NCBI GenBank assembly: GCA_949130485.1
Contig: OX422189.1
Span: 10,191,177 to 10,255,176 of the forward strand
DNA from: Agelas oroides
Taxonomy: Eukaryota > Porifera > Demospongiae > Agelasida > Agelasidae
Direction: 5' to 3'
Length of the DNA: 64,000 nucleotides
In this document: one piece after another, positions 34,201-45,560 of the stretch
Position numbering within the stretch: position 1 is the stretch's first letter
Layout of the letters: each line of letters opens with the position of its first letter
Notes under the pieces: generated by a model
Told to the model about the DNA's origin: nothing
What the model saw: the letters and a program-made list of their open reading frames with translations, nothing else
Database searches by the model: none
Translations under genes and position numbers: made by a program

Positions 34201-35568
34201 TACCAGGCTCCTCCCTGTCTATGACAAAAGGTGCTAGTTGAGTGGCAGGTAGTAATTCTGATCGTACCTCCTCTGACGGTGCTTCCTGGAAGATCTATGA
34301 TCTCTACTACGAGATCTTCTTCGCCGATCTCTGCTACGAGACCTTGACCTCCTTCGCTGATCTCTACTGTGCGATCTTTCCCTACTTCTTGATCTAGACT
34401 GCCGTCTCCTGCTCCTGTGATTACCTAGAGGTGGCCAGAGACAAAAGAATCACTTTACATTACAGTTACATTCCCAGGCCATCTCCTTAGGACAGAGACC
34501 GAGGAACAAGACCAGAAGTATGTGGTGCTTTAGAACATCTTGTCTCAGCTACAAACAAAATGTTTGGTGTATGAGATGAATACGAGGAGGACGGAGTACA
34601 TTAGAAGTTTGTGAGGGCACAGTGATCAGAGCAATGGCAGCTCAAGCCAAAGGCCCTGAGTAGTCTCGTACCCAGACAACTTTTCGCCGAGCGGGAAAGT
34701 AGTCTGGTGAACTGCCTATACCATTTTGGTTCCAATATTTTGAAAACACCATGACGTCACATCAACTGGATTCTGAATTCAAAAACGCTCTAGTAAACAG
34801 CGAACTCCTAGACAGCCTACTCGTGCTCCTTTCGATAGATACAATAGCCTAGTCTACTCACGGCAGCTAGGGTTGCCCGATCAATGTCCATTTCGCTAGT
34901 AGATCGTTGGCACGCAATGTGGAATGTAATCTTCGATGACGTCAAGCGTTAAATTAGAAAAGAACAATGCGCCAGCATTCCGGCGCACTTGAACGAAAAC
35001 GGAATAGGCAGTTCACCAGACCCTTTTTTCTGGCGGGTGCGTGCGAAAAATGCGGTCTGGGAACGAGACTAGGCCCTGAGGTGGTTCCCAGCAGTTTTTA
35101 ACCTTCCTCTTATCCATCTCATACCATCTAATGTGTGTTTAGTGTGTCAATGTTGAAGAACACTACAAAAAGAGGTTTGAAAATGATCTTTCCACTAACA
35201 AAACAGAAGTGTACTGTGGACATCAATCAACAAGCTGAAGTGGATTTTACCTGAGCTACTTGTCAATGAGGGGAGAGAGAGAGTGTATGTCAGTACCACA
35301 GCAGGGAAAACAAAGGGCAACAATCTCGTGCACTAGACCTGCGGTGGCGGGACTGGTGATAGTCCGAGTGGTTACTGTCTGAGCTGGAGTGGCGGTAGCG
35401 TCTCTTGCGACGGTGCCTGTCTCGAGATCGCGACCTGGAATGAGATCTAAGATGGGAGACAGTACAGCTGACCTGTCATTATAAGTTACTCATTGAAATT
35501 CTCTTCTTCCCTCACCTGTGTTTCCTTTTGGAACGAGGTGTCCCGCTTCTGCTCCGGCTTCGGCCCAT
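31254..35568 (-). CDS. RSRC1: RSRC1 / SRrp53-like arginine-serine-rich splicing factor, ten exons
   Basis: Ten minus-strand exons with matching phases: 35568-35516, 35434-35339, 34414-34268, 33157-33143, 32986-32903, 32774-32738, 32677-32623, 32561-32422, 31648-31457, 31349-31254. Total 304 residues, close to the 334 of human RSRC1. The N-terminus MGRSRSRSGTPRSKRKHR opens a long RS domain. This is followed by a basic SDTAEKKKKKRGKER stretch, TPAERVRAKLKLMLENTA (compare vertebrate LPPAEQAKARLQLVLEAA), ASIESDTFAPEKFVSHR (compare AIESDSFVQQTFRSSK) and a short Trp-containing C-terminus, DRHQQWIEKLQRMR. RSRC1 is a nuclear SR-related protein that helps 3' splice-site choice during the second splicing step. 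The exon at 33157-33143 is only 15 nt and keeps phase. Introns hold several foldback MITEs. The terminal exon has three extra in-frame copies further along the minus strand. Confidence 0.85.
32190..32274. mobile_element. TAGYCTCG-family foldback MITE in RSRC1 intron
   Basis: Termini TAGCCTCGTCCCCAGGCCCG and CGGGCCTGGGAATAAGGCTA. Flanks GATACTCT (32182-32189) and GATACTTT (32275-32282) fit an 8-bp target duplication with one change. It lies in the intron between exons 8 and 9 of RSRC1. Confidence 0.8.
33270..33325. mobile_element. Half copy of TAGYCTCG-family element
   Basis: Only the right half remains: GGCTCCGATATTTCGAATGG ... GGGCCTGGGAACGAGGCTAA. It lies in the RSRC1 intron between the microexon (33157) and exon 3 (34268). 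Confidence 0.6.
33966..34048. mobile_element. Foldback element, GTTACCTAGGCAACA family (copy 2)
   Basis: Near-perfect arms TATAACCTGTTACCTAGGCA and TGCCTAGGTAACAGGTTATA with a loop of about 35 bases containing CTGTAGAAGAGAGATATGAG. It has the same family core as 3691-3760. A separate small palindrome, TATCCCTCCCCAGGGAGGGATA, abuts its left end. Confidence 0.85.
34661..35072. mobile_element. TAGYCTCG-family MITE with nested element and 8-bp target duplication
   Basis: Termini TAGTCTCGTACCCAGAC and GGTCTGGGAACGAGACTAG, flanked by identical GCCCTGAG (34653-34660 and 35073-35080). Inside, a second pair of inverted repeats, GTCTGGTGAACTGCCTATAC and GAATAGGCAGTTCACCAGAC (about 34698-35025), marks an inserted or compound element. 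It lies in the intron between RSRC1 exons 2 and 3. Confidence 0.85.
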
Positions 35569-36626
35569 GGCTTTTTAACAAAACAGGGTACAGGATAGAA
35601 TTTCTAAATAATGCCCCTCATAACCTTCCCTGCTCTGATGTAGCTGCTTACATATTTAAAATTTACCTGTTCGTTTTAGTTAGTCTTGGGATCCCAACTT
35701 CTGAAGGCTATCTTCTCATCAGCGACAGCTAGAAGAGAGAAATCTCCTGAAAATTCAGTCACCGCAAATTTGGACCCCCGTTAATTGGGGTCAAAGTTCA
35801 ACTCGAATAGGGGGAGGGGCTGCAAACAAGTCATGACCCTGCAGCGAAAAGAAGGTGGTCACGTCGTCAGTGTGGCACGGCGTTCGATGGGACTGTTACT
35901 GGATGGCGGTCAAACAAGGAATTCGGCGCGACAGAAAACAGGTACCGTTGCTACCTTGCATGGCTTCTATACCTGTGCATATAAATAGCTACAATGATTT
36001 GGCAACGTGAAATTTTCAACCCCCTGTTTGCAGTATCTGAGAAGCTGCAGCATTGGCTTTCTCGGTCGGTGAGTTCCACCCACTCCATCCCTCCACCCTC
36101 CACTACACACACTCTCCCACCATCCCAAGTCAACACTGAAAAGAGACAGGTGGAGCGTTGCAGAAGGCTAGGCAGACCCACCAAAGCAAGGTTAGCCTGT
36201 GGCTTGATTTCATCAAGGCCCACTTGCACCATACTTTGCAAAATCAAACCTTCGGAGGTAGTCTGTTGTGAGTCTGACTTACAAAATTAGGTGTTGCCAA
36301 CCGGGAGGTGGTCTGTGTACACCTGGAGTGTATACAGGTGCGCATAGCCTGTAGGAAGTTGTCTTTAGTATGTACAAGTGTTTTTTTCTCGTTGAGTTAG
36401 ATCATGCGACTGTACAACATGCCAGACAGGTGCAATTTACATGTTCGATAAGCATAGGCCAATCCTGCAATCTGATTGGACTGCAAAATGTTTATAAGCT
36501 GTAAATCTTTGGCATGATAGCATTCACCAGACAATTTCCTGTAAGTTAATTAAGAGTCACTGACGTCAGACTAACTGTATGCATCGTAAATTGTGCATAT
36601 TTTATTTGATCCTCAGTTTGTTGCGG

Positions 36627-38466
36627 ATGTCCAGTGCTCCAGTGGCCTACATAGAGCCCAACTATCATGAAATGATGAAGAAGAGAAAGCAGTTTGGTAA
36701 GTCGACGGGGGTATGTGATTACAGCTGTACTTACCTTGTGTGGCTGCTCTAATGCCTGCAGCTGTGCGTTGCAAGTCTTCCTCTGTCCCAGCAATTCTGT
36801 AAGCAACTCTTACTATATATTTGCATTGATTTGAGTACATTACCTTTGGACAGTGCATCTGTCTGCATGAACAGTGCCATGAGGTTATCGTGTTAATATT
36901 CACTGTGCGCAGGTATAACACTCTTCCTCCTGGAGAGTCTCTACACAGCTTTCTAACTGGTGCCAGATATAACAGGTGGGTAATAGAGGTTGCTGAAGGG
37001 TAATAGAGGTTGCTGAAGGGTAGTGGAGATTGCTGAAGGGTAATAGAGGTTGCTGAAGGGTAATAGAGATTGCTGAAGGGTAATGGAGATTGATGAAGGG
37101 TAATAGAGGTTGCTGAAGGGTAATAGAGGTTGATGAAGGGTAATAGAGGTTGCTGAAGGGTAATAGAGATTGTGCTGTTGACAGACTTGTAACATTTATT
37201 TATTGATTTTTTTCTGTACACAGTGCTCATCATGTGGACACGCGTTCACTGGACAGACTGGGGCTGTACATCCCGAGGAGAGATGCCTCCAGGGTCTTTG
37301 TTAACCCTGCTGGCACCATCCCTCCCTCACCAGCTATATATGGTAAGCACAACAGACCCTCCCCACCTTCAGTTTTTGATATCAGGGGAGAAATCCTGGG
37401 AACGAGGCTAGCAGTAAACCACTGTGATCCTCATACACAATTAAACTATGTTAGTATGTCATTAACAGTTCTCCTTTACCTGACAGGCCTGAAGCGTCGC
37501 TCCCGTGGCCACAGGGTGAGTGACACCCACATATCAATGTCTGCCCCCTCAACACACACTACCGACCTCTATGGCTACACACCTACTAAGTATATCTCAG
37601 ATACACAACGTGTAACTATCAGTATTGATCAGGAGATTGAGCAAGTGTTTGGGCCTGATGAAGGGAGCATCAGGTCAGATTCAGTGCTAGGGCAATATGA
37701 GGAGGACTCGGAGGGAACTAGCCAGCAATGGAGTGTAGAGGAGAGTGGAGGGGGAGAAGGAGAGAAAGAGATGGAAGAGAGGGCTGCAAGTAGCATTTCA
37801 GTTTCAAAGAGTTTTGAAGAGCTTCAGAATTTTTCAGATTTTGAGGGATCTCAGGGTTTTGACGTTGCGTCACTGACAATGCACTCTAAGGAAGTTGAAA
37901 GTTCTGCAGAAACCAAATCCAACATTTCAAATTCTTCAACACAAGTGTCTATAAATGGAACCCAGAAAACTGTGGAATCTGAAAGTACGAAGCCAGAGGA
38001 AAGTTTCACTTGTAAATTTGAGATGGAAAATGTAACCTCTCAGAAATCACCTGAGACTCAGAATGTTAGCTCTGCCATAAGGAAGATTGGGGACGAGCCA
38101 GAACTACTGGATCTAATCTCCCCCATAGCACAAAAGATGACTGATGACATCCTCAGAGAAGGTTCCTCAAGTTCCGTAAGCAGCTCTGAGACCACTGCTA
38201 CTGCAACTGCTAACCAGAAGCTCCTGAGGGAAGCAGGTGATATCCAGTTCATTGATCGAGGACTACAAACAAGCTTTGTGAAGGCTGCCCCCTCACCACA
38301 GTCAAGTGGAGGCATATCACCTGCAGCCTCAAGCACTAATGACAGACCTTCCTCGGGTACAACCAGCCGTCCTCAGTCAGCTGGCTTCCAACTTGCCTCT
38401 GGGAGATCTAGCCGCATCTTTATTGATCTGATCAGCTTGCAGACACCCCAGACTGACCAGGATTGA
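36627..38466 (+). CDS. Gene X: uncharacterised 422-residue protein, five exons
   Basis: Exons 36627-36696, 36762-36798, 36913-36975, 37224-37342 and 37487-38466, with phases 1, 2, 2, 1 matching at GT-AG sites. Start MSSAPVAYIEPNYHEMMKKR. Exons 3-4 give a conserved-looking YNTLPPGESLHSFLTGARYN and LDRLGLYIPRRDASRVFVNP. The long last exon is acidic and Ser/Thr-rich, apparently disordered, with one predicted amphipathic helix, PELLDLISPIAQKMTDDILR, before a Ser/Ala/Thr-rich tail. No signal peptide, membrane span or known domain is seen and the family was not recognised. The 37-nt second exon is the least certain. A 5'UTR exon ending at about 36069 (GTGAGT donor) is possible. An AATAAA lies at 38652-38657. 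It converges on the filamin tail at 38696. A broken copy of exons 4-5 is at 45561-46796. Confidence 0.65.
36976..37168. repeat. 20-bp minisatellite in gene X intron 3
   Basis: About ten copies of GGTAATAGAGGTTGCTGAAG. The duplicated copy of gene X (45485 onward) begins inside a single remaining unit of this array, so it marks the duplication breakpoint. Confidence 0.95.
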
Positions 38467-38695
38467 CTGCATATTATCAATTTGTACACTTTTATCTTAG
38501 CAACAACAATTGTGTTTATATTTCCATCCACTTGATTTTTGGCATACAGTTCAAGTAAAAATAGATTGATTCACTGCACTAGATAAGGTGTACTTAATAC
38601 AGTAAATTCTGACTCTACTAATCTCTAAAAATAACTGAGAATTTGTGTGGAAATAAAAAGTACTCTGTCAGAAATATACATTGTTCTAATGTGAG

Positions 38696-39262
38696 TTAAT
38701 CCATGAGCTGTAGGGATTTCCTTGTTGTCTTTTGTTCCGTGATGTTCATTTTGAAGGGGCTCCCTGGGATATGTGTCTTCGACCATGTGATATCCACTGT
38801 GTACACCCCAGCAAGGTTGGGGTCATAGCGTACAAGAATTGTGCGCTCATTCTCCAGGTGGTGACGCATGTTGATCTTAAACGCTTCTTTTGGTCTGTGT
38901 ACTTGCACCACTAGGGCACCTGACCCTGCTTCCTCCGTCTCAATAACAAAATTCCCTTCTTGACCAATGTAGCCATATTTGAGTCCAGAACCATATGCCT
39001 TCACCTTTTCGTGTCTGCCTCAGAGCTAATGGAGGAGCTATAATGGCCTCGGAGATCAAACTGTACACTGAATGGACTTCCGAGGATGTGCTTTCCATCA
39101 AACTGCACAGCAATCTCATGATGGCCGCTTAATTGAGGAATTATATCACATTCGTATGAGTTGGAACCTGCTTTTGGAGTGATGTGGATCTTGGCTGCAT
39201 TTGCTGGGCGACAGGTAACATCAAGGAGTCCTTTTTGGTCCCCACAATCAACATTGAAGTTG
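38696..39262 (-). pseudogene. Truncated filamin-repeat tail
   Basis: Minus-strand copy of the last two repeats of the 47020-56154 gene, from NFNVDCGDQKGLLDVTCRPA to the stop after KSLQLMD. A deletion of about 16 bp relative to the parent, between SSISSEADT and KAYGSG, shifts the frame. Homology stops at 39262, where a GAGTAGCCTGGGTACGAGGC foldback fragment begins. It is a relic of a tandem duplication. Confidence 0.85.
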
Positions 39263-39364
39263 TTTTTGGCAGGGGAGTAGCCTGGGTACGAGGCTAACAA
39301 GACATAGTGTCTGTACACTAGCATACAGAGGGTAATACTCAGTTGCTAATGCTAGGGTGGGGGT

Positions 39365-39560
39365 GGTGTGTTAAGGCTTGTGGACATATGCTCCATAAAC
39401 ATTAGAACATTATCCCATTTTGCCTTGTAATTATAGTTGCTGATTATGTTCATAATTTCTTTCTGCTTTTTCTTTGCTCCACTGCCTGCATGTGCAATGC
39501 AAGTGACACAAGCATGACCATCAACCAAGTTTACTGCAGTGATCAAATAGCCTCGTTCCC
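39365..39560 (-). other. Possible isolated coding exon, unrecognised
   Basis: The minus strand has an open frame NLVDGHACVTCIAHAGSGAK, then KKQKEIMNIISNYNYKAKWD, then NVLMFMEHMSTSLNTPPPP and a stop, preceded by a TTTGATCACTGCAG acceptor-like site. The composition looks like real protein, unlike the satellites around it. No family or partner exon was recognised. Confidence 0.3.
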
Positions 39561-39643
39561 AGGCTTTCCGGAACGCGAAATGTACACGCGTGCACAACTT
39601 CAACTTCGCGTTCCGGAGCGGAGGAGCCTGGGAACGAGGCTAG
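39548..39643. mobile_element. TAGYCTCG-family foldback MITE
   Basis: Termini TAGCCTCGTTCCCAGGC and GCCTGGGAACGAGGCTA with inner arms GGAACGCGAA and TTCGCGTTCC. Flanked by TGATCAAA and TGATCATA (one change), an 8-bp target duplication. Confidence 0.85.
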
Positions 39644-39660
39644 TGATCATACATACATAA

Positions 39661-39972
39661 CCTCGTTCCCAGGCTCCCCGGAACGCGAATATTTATCGCA
39701 GGAGAGGCCTGGTATCTTTTTACGTAACATGACGTAATCGAAAATAGGACTAAAACAGAAAGGCAACGTTTGCCGCGTTTTTCAACCAACTATTCGTTCA
39801 ACGCTCGGTGTGTATGATATTCAACCCCCGAGAACTAGATACATGTAGTAAGTTGGCCGCTACCTTCGCTCTTTTTCCTGTTCTGAGTCGCGGGTACGCC
39901 CACGCTCAATTAAGGTCTCTCCACAACTTCAATGTTTGCGTTCCGGAGCGTGGGAGCCTGGGAACGAGGCTA
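39661..39972. mobile_element. TAGYCTCG-family MITE, longer form
   Basis: Left end CCTCGTTCCCAGGCTCCCCG and right end GAGCCTGGGAACGAGGCTA, with inner GGAACGCGAA and TTGCGTTCCGGAGCG as in the 96-bp neighbour. The middle is about 230 bp of unrelated sequence. Confidence 0.75.
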
Positions 39973-39982
39973 TGATTAAGCT

Positions 39983-40400
39983 AGTCTCGTTCCCAGACCG
40001 CATTTTTCGCGCCCGCCGAAAGTACAATAGTCAAGTTTTGTGCATGCGTATCCACGTGCACTTCGAATTTGGCGGGACATTTGTATGTGCTGCTGATCGG
40101 AGAGCTTATGTGGAGCGAAGGGAAAACACTCTGTGGACAAGAAAGCAGATTGGAGCGAGCAGAGAGAATGGTCACTGGTGGAGGGGAAGGCGCTACGCCA
40201 AGCGTCGGGAAGAAAGACATCGGGAGCGAAGACAGATGGAGCAGGTAAGATAAGAAAAGTAGACTAGATGAACAAAACGCGCGCGATGGCAACCGCGAGC
40301 GAACAGCAAAGAAGAACGCCAGTGTGATCGCGTACGGAGAGCGCACAATTTCTTGAGTGCGGAATAATATTGAATGGGCCCATTCCGGCGCACTTGACAG
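39983..40400. mobile_element. TAGYCTCG-family element, right end unclear
   Basis: Starts TAGTCTCGTTCCCAGACCGC and shares the ATTCCGGCGCACTTGA segment (40383-40398) with the element at 34661-35072. The interior has a plus-strand Arg/Lys-rich frame but no recognised domain. Confidence 0.5.
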
Positions 40401-40434
40401 TATGAATCATTAGGGGGTGCCAGGGGCAGACTTT

Positions 40435-41110
40435 TTCATTCATTTTCAACGTAGTCTGTTTTCTGGTGTACTCTGAGAAGGGTGCTAGGGCAAGCTCGTC
40501 TGTCCTCAATGACATGCATGCATGCATACATACATACACTGCAAACTACACACATACATATACATGCATATGCACAAACACACTCTGGTACCCCAAAAGG
40601 GGGGTGCCAGGGGTAGGCTTTCTGTTTTCAATCACACACTAACACACACATACTCACTCACTCACTCAATGTAGTCTGTCCTCTGGTAACTTTGAGAGGG
40701 GTGCCAGGGGAAGGCTTGTCTGTCTTGGTGTAGTCTGCCCCCTGGTGAACAATCCCAGGGGAAGACTTGTCTGTCTTCACTTAGTCTGTCCTCTGGAAAC
40801 TTCGAGAGGGGTGCCAGGGGAAGGCTTGTTTGTCCTGGATTGCACACATGCACAAACACACACTCTGGTACCCCAAAAGGGGTAGCAGGGGTAGGCCTGT
40901 CTGTTTTCAATCACTCACTCAATGTAGTCTGTCTCCTGGTAACTTTGAGAGAGGTGCCAGGGGAAGGTTTGTCTGTCTTATGTAGTCTGCCCCCTGGTGA
41001 ACAATCCCAGGGGAAGACTTGTCTGTCGTCACTTAGTCTGTCCTCTGGTAACTTCGAGAGAGGTGCCAGGGGAAGACTTGTTTGTCCTCAATCACACACA
41101 TGCACAGGTG
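40435..41110. repeat. Irregular minisatellite
   Basis: Units of about 50-55 bp built from GTAGTCTGTCCTCTGGTAAC, GAGAGGGGTGCCAGGGGAAG and CTTGTCTGTC, with CA-rich interludes. A fragment in the opposite orientation lies at 41312-41370. Confidence 0.85.
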
Positions 41111-41424
41111 GATGCAGAAGGCAGGGTTGAATTAGGGAGTTTTGTGGGTGGAGGGAAGGAGTTTAGCGTGGGAGTCTCACCTTCACCACCTCACCTCCCA
41201 TCCCACTTCTCCCACATCCTCACCTTCCCCAACTCCACTGCACCTTCGTCCCCCACTCACACCTCACCCTCATACATCTTCACCCCCTACCAACCTCACA
41301 GACTACACCAAGACAAACAAGTCTTCCCCTGGCACCCCTCTCAAAGTTACCAGGAGACAGGCTACATTGAGTGAGTGAGTATGTGTGTGTGCGATTGAAA
41401 ACAGACCCCACTTGGGGTACCAGA

Positions 41425-41935
41425 GTGATGGTGGTTGTGTGTGGGTCATGGTGGTTGTGTGTGAGTCATGGTGGTTGTGTGTGGATCATGGTGGTTGTGT
41501 GTGGGTCATGGGGGTTGTGTGTGAGTCATGGTGGTTGTGTGTGGGTCATGGTGGTTGTGTGAGGGTCATGGTGGTTGTGTGAGGGTCATGGTGGTTGTGT
41601 GAGGGTCATGGTGTTGTGTGTGAGTCATGGTGGTTGTGTGTGGGTCATGGTGGTTGTGTGGGTCATGGGGGTTGTGTGTGGGTCATGGGGGTTGTGTGTG
41701 AAGTCATGGTGGTTGTGTGTGAGTGATGGTGGTTGTGTGTGGGTCATGGTGGTTGTGTGTGGGTCATGGTGGTTGTGTGTGAGTCATGGTGGTTGTGTGT
41801 GGGTCATGGTGGTTGTGTGGGTCATGGGGGTTGTGTGTGGGTCATGGGGGTTGTGTGTGAAGTCATGGTGGTTGTGTGTGAGTGATGGTGGTTGTGTGTG
41901 GGTCATGGGGGTTGTGTGGTGGTTGTGTGTGTGAG
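41425..41935. repeat. 20-bp minisatellite
   Basis: About 25 copies of GTCATGGTGGTTGTGTGTGG. A block of about 170 bp is itself repeated (41620-41720 resembles 41785-41880). Confidence 0.97.
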
Positions 41936-42354
41936 TCGAGAGAGGTATCTAAGATGCCATCATATGTCGAAGTACCAACGACTTCAGACATCCAAGGCTA
42001 ACCTTGGTACAGTCCAGTTATTGTATACCATATTGACTCTCCACATGTTACTGTACCGACTACCTTGATCAGTGAAGGTTGTCCCTGACGTGACCAATCA
42101 GTGTACCATTTGCTGGTATTGCCCTATCCCATCTGTCTGTCCAAGGACTACCTTAACCCCAACCATCCAAGGTTGTTTCTGACATGGTATATCGTTGTAC
42201 TGTCCCTGGGGTCACTGATGTCCCATCCATTCTACGACTACCTTCCTAGACATGGTAAATAATTGTGATCAGGTCCTGGGTACATCCTAGGAAGTTCCAG
42301 AGATAATTGTCAGTGCTTGCTATTGATAGTTCTAGATACTTGTGTGAGTTGAGA

Positions 42355-42935
42355 ATTTGCGAGTATCACAGTATCTGTGACCAATGTAAGGAAAGAGCGG
42401 CGAGTATCACGGTGTCTGTGATCAATATAAGGAAAGAGCGGCGAGTGTCACAGTGTCTGTGACCAATGTAAGGAAAGAGCGGCGAGTATCACGGTGTCTG
42501 TGATCAATGTAAGGAAAGAGCGGCGAGTATCACGGTGTCTGTGATCAATATAAGGAAAGAGCGGCGAGTGTCACAGTGTCAGTGACCAATGTAAGGAAAG
42601 GGCGGCGAGTGTCACGGTGTCTGTGATCAATATAAGGAAAGAGCGGCGAGTGTCACAGTGTCTGTGACCAATGTAAGGAAAGAGCGGCGAGTGTCACGGT
42701 GTCTGTGATCACTGTAAGGAAAGGGCAGCGAGTGTCACAGTGTCTGTGACCAATGTAAGGAAAGGGCGGCGAGTGTCACGGTGTCTGTGATCAATGTAAG
42801 GAAAGGGCGGCGAGTGTCACGGTGTCTTTGATCAATGTAAGGAAAGGGCGGCGAGTGTCATGGTGTCTGTGATCAATGTAAGGAAAGAGCAGCGAGTGTC
42901 ACGGTGTCTGTGATCAATGTAAGGAAAGAGCGGAA
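42355..42935. repeat. 41/42-bp minisatellite
   Basis: About 14 copies of a unit containing TGTAAGGAAAGAGCGGCGAG and TGTCACGGTGTCTGTGATCA. Alternating ATCAATGTAAGG and ACCAATGTAAGG variants suggest two-unit exchange. Confidence 0.97.
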
Positions 42936-43148
42936 AGCGAGGCACGTGTGTCACTCAGACGGACAATAATGCATCTATGCAAACGCAAGTTTAGTTACTT
43001 ATCTGGAAAGCCATCACAAAGCCAAAGTGAGATTAAGCAGGAAAGTGACAAGCCATTCATCAAGACACATCGTCTACCAGACCAGCCTACCAGACCAGCT
43101 TACAAACTCGTGAATGCCTGCAGAGACAATTGAATAATTATGTTTTGT

Positions 43149-43240
43149 GCTGAGAGAGCAAGAAATAAATCCACTGAAAAAATTCCAGGATCTAGCTGAG
43201 ATTTGAACCCAAGACCAAGGACAGATTTGTCGAGCTGTGG
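43149..43240 (-). mobile_element. tRNA-derived SINE fragment (copy 2)
   Basis: Same order as the copy at 5600-5705: the minus strand has TTGGGTTCAAATCTCAGCT (B box), then GATCCTGGAATTTTTTCAGT and TGCTCTCTCAGC. The A box region is decayed. Confidence 0.55.
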
Positions 43241-43374
43241 AAGACAGTAATCATGCAGCTAAAATGCGGCACAAAAAGGAGGGAGTGCTTCCTTTCTCCT
43301 CCTTGTGTCCCTGTCTCCTTCACTCTCATGCATATTTGAAGGCCAGCAGGAAGGTGACAGGCCAATCGTCAAGA

Positions 43375-44335
43375 CATGTTTTCACGGGAGGGAGATGAGA
43401 AGAGAGGAGACAGGATGGTGACGAGAGGGAGACGAGAGGAGAGGAGACAGGATGGTGATGAGAGGGAGACGAGAGGAGAGGAGACAGGATGGTGATGAGA
43501 GGGAGATGAGAGGAGAAGAGACAGGATGGTGACGAGAGGGAGAAGAGAACTTTATACCAATAGACAAGGACCCTTTTAACCCACATTCTCTATGTTCCAT
43601 TGCAGGACACACACAGGATGGTGACAAGGGGGAGACGAGAAGGAGAGGAGACAGGATGGTGACGAGAGGGAGAAGAGAACTTTATACCAATAGACAAGGA
43701 CCTTTTTAACCCACAATCTCTATGTTCCATTGCAGGACACGCGCATGGGATGGTAACGAGAGGGATACGAGAAGGAGCGGAGAAGGAGAGGAGACAGGAT
43801 GGTGATGAGAGGGAGACGAGAAGGAGAGGGGACAGGATGGCAACAAGAGGGAGAGGAGAACTTTATACCAATAGACAAGGACCTTTTTAACCCACAATCT
43901 CTATGTTCCATTGCAAGACACACACAGGGTGGTGACAAGAGGATGACAAGAGGAGACAGAATGGTGACGAGAAGAGAGGAGAACTTTATACCAATAGATA
44001 AGGACCTTTTTTAACCCACAATCTCTATGTTCCATTGCAGGACACATGCATGGGATAGTGACGAGAGGGAGATGAGGAGAGGAGACAGGATGGTGACGAG
44101 AGGGAGACGAGAAGAGAGGAGACAGAATGGTGACGAGAGGGAGAAGAGAGGGGGCGGGATGGCGACGAGAGGGAGACGAGAAGGAGAGGAGACAGGATGG
44201 TGACGAGAAGAGAGGAGAACTTTATACCAATAGACAAGGACCTTTTTAACCCACAATCTCTATGTTCCATTACAGGACACGCGCATGGGATGGTGACGAG
44301 AGGGAGATGAGGAGAGGAGAGGAGAGGAGAGGTGA
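43375..44335. repeat. Higher-order GA-rich repeat with a conserved 65-bp block
   Basis: GA-rich GACGAGAGGGAGACGAGAAG units alternate with five copies of a 65-bp block (GAACTTTATACCAATAGACA, AACCCACAATCTCTATGTTC, CATTGCAGGACAC) near 43548, 43677, 43858, 43982 and 44216. The block ends in an AG preceded by TTCCATTGC. The flanking interval 44340-45480 has no firm gene. Confidence 0.9.
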
Positions 44336-44597
44336 CGGCCTCAATGATGAGGATGGTGGCTCTACACTTATGCATTGTATTATACAATGTTAGTGTGTGC
44401 ACCTAGACTGAGGGGTCGTCACCATGACAACAACATGTATCAGAAGCATCTCTGTCTTGCACATTTTAATGGTAACGGTGTTACTTTGGTAGCAAGTGGG
44501 TAAAATTTTACAGTAGCTAAGAGGTTAATTAACTTAGTGATATAGTTATTCCCTTCCTGTAATTCTCATCTTGTGGTTCTATCTTCCTACCATTTCC

Positions 44598-44783
44598 CTA
44601 CCTTGATCCATACAGTGTTACATCCCACTCATTCTCAGGCTCTGTGAACTGAACACGTGAACTGAAAGCAACTGGTAAGAACAACACCACCTGGGATGGA
44701 CAGCTGGAAGGTCTGGGAAGACTGGGATTGAGACTAACTCTCAAATCCTTGGCTGTTACGTCTTTTGGTGCCCCTACTAGCAA
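44598..44783 (-). other. Possible isolated coding segment, unrecognised
   Basis: A minus-strand frame of about 60 codons ending FTEPENEWDVTLYGSR-stop, with normal amino-acid composition. No splice partner or family was recognised. Confidence 0.25.
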
Positions 44784-45239
44784 CCTCTGATGCCGTGAGA
44801 CTTGGAGGGGGAGAGAGAGGTGAACCAGAGGAGCCAGCAGTCTTGTGCACCCCTGTACCTCAACTGCAGTACATCATGAGGAGGAGAGGAAGGGAAACAG
44901 AGGATGAGAAAGGAGAGGGTGTACTATAATAATGCTCTATTGTTTACATACAGGGGTAGCCCCTACCATGATTGCCAATCAGTATTATTTCTCACAGGTT
45001 CAAGCTGAAGAGGGTAAAACAAGCCATGTAGGAAATCAAAGACTGTCTTTGCCTTCCCTGGGTAAGAGAGGTAGGGCAGAAGTGAGTAGGTGGGTAGTTT
45101 GAAGCTACTTCCTGGGGGTAGCTAAGTACTCCCTGCTCTGCTTCTGTGTACGGAGGAGGCCTGAGAACGAGACTAGTCCTATGGTGTATGTAAACCCTAC
45201 ACTGCACATGTATGCCTGTCTTTTTTAACTGAGAAGTGG

Positions 45240-45303
45240 GGTTTTAGTCTCATCCCCAGACCCCACCCTCTTACGAGGCATGCATGGGCTGGGCATGAGA
45301 CTA
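45240..45303. mobile_element. Diverged TAGYCTCG-family hairpin
   Basis: TAGTCTCATCCCCAGACCCC ... GGGCTGGGCATGAGACTAG around a short loop. The flanks are similar but not identical. Confidence 0.55.
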
Positions 45304-45560
45304 GGTTCTTTGATTGTTTATGTGTATATATAACATTACGTGAAATACACACACACACTCACTCACACTCCCAGTGGCAGTGTAGACCAAATACCTGTTG
45401 GTTGCCTACGAACACGAATCATGCTCTAAGCATGTAACACTATGTTACACTTTAGTGATTCAATCATTGTAGCTATCACTTGATTGCTGAAGGGTAATAG
45501 AGATTGTGCTTCTTGACAACCTTGTAATATTTATTTATTGTTTTTTTTTTCTGTACACAG

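Noticed and set aside
36735-36797. Minus-strand exon-like segment (IAGTEEDLQRTAAGIRAAT) with good acceptor and donor
   Set aside because: It overlaps plus-strand exon 2 of gene X, which fits the phases of four neighbouring exons. No partner minus exon was found. It is kept as an alternative only.
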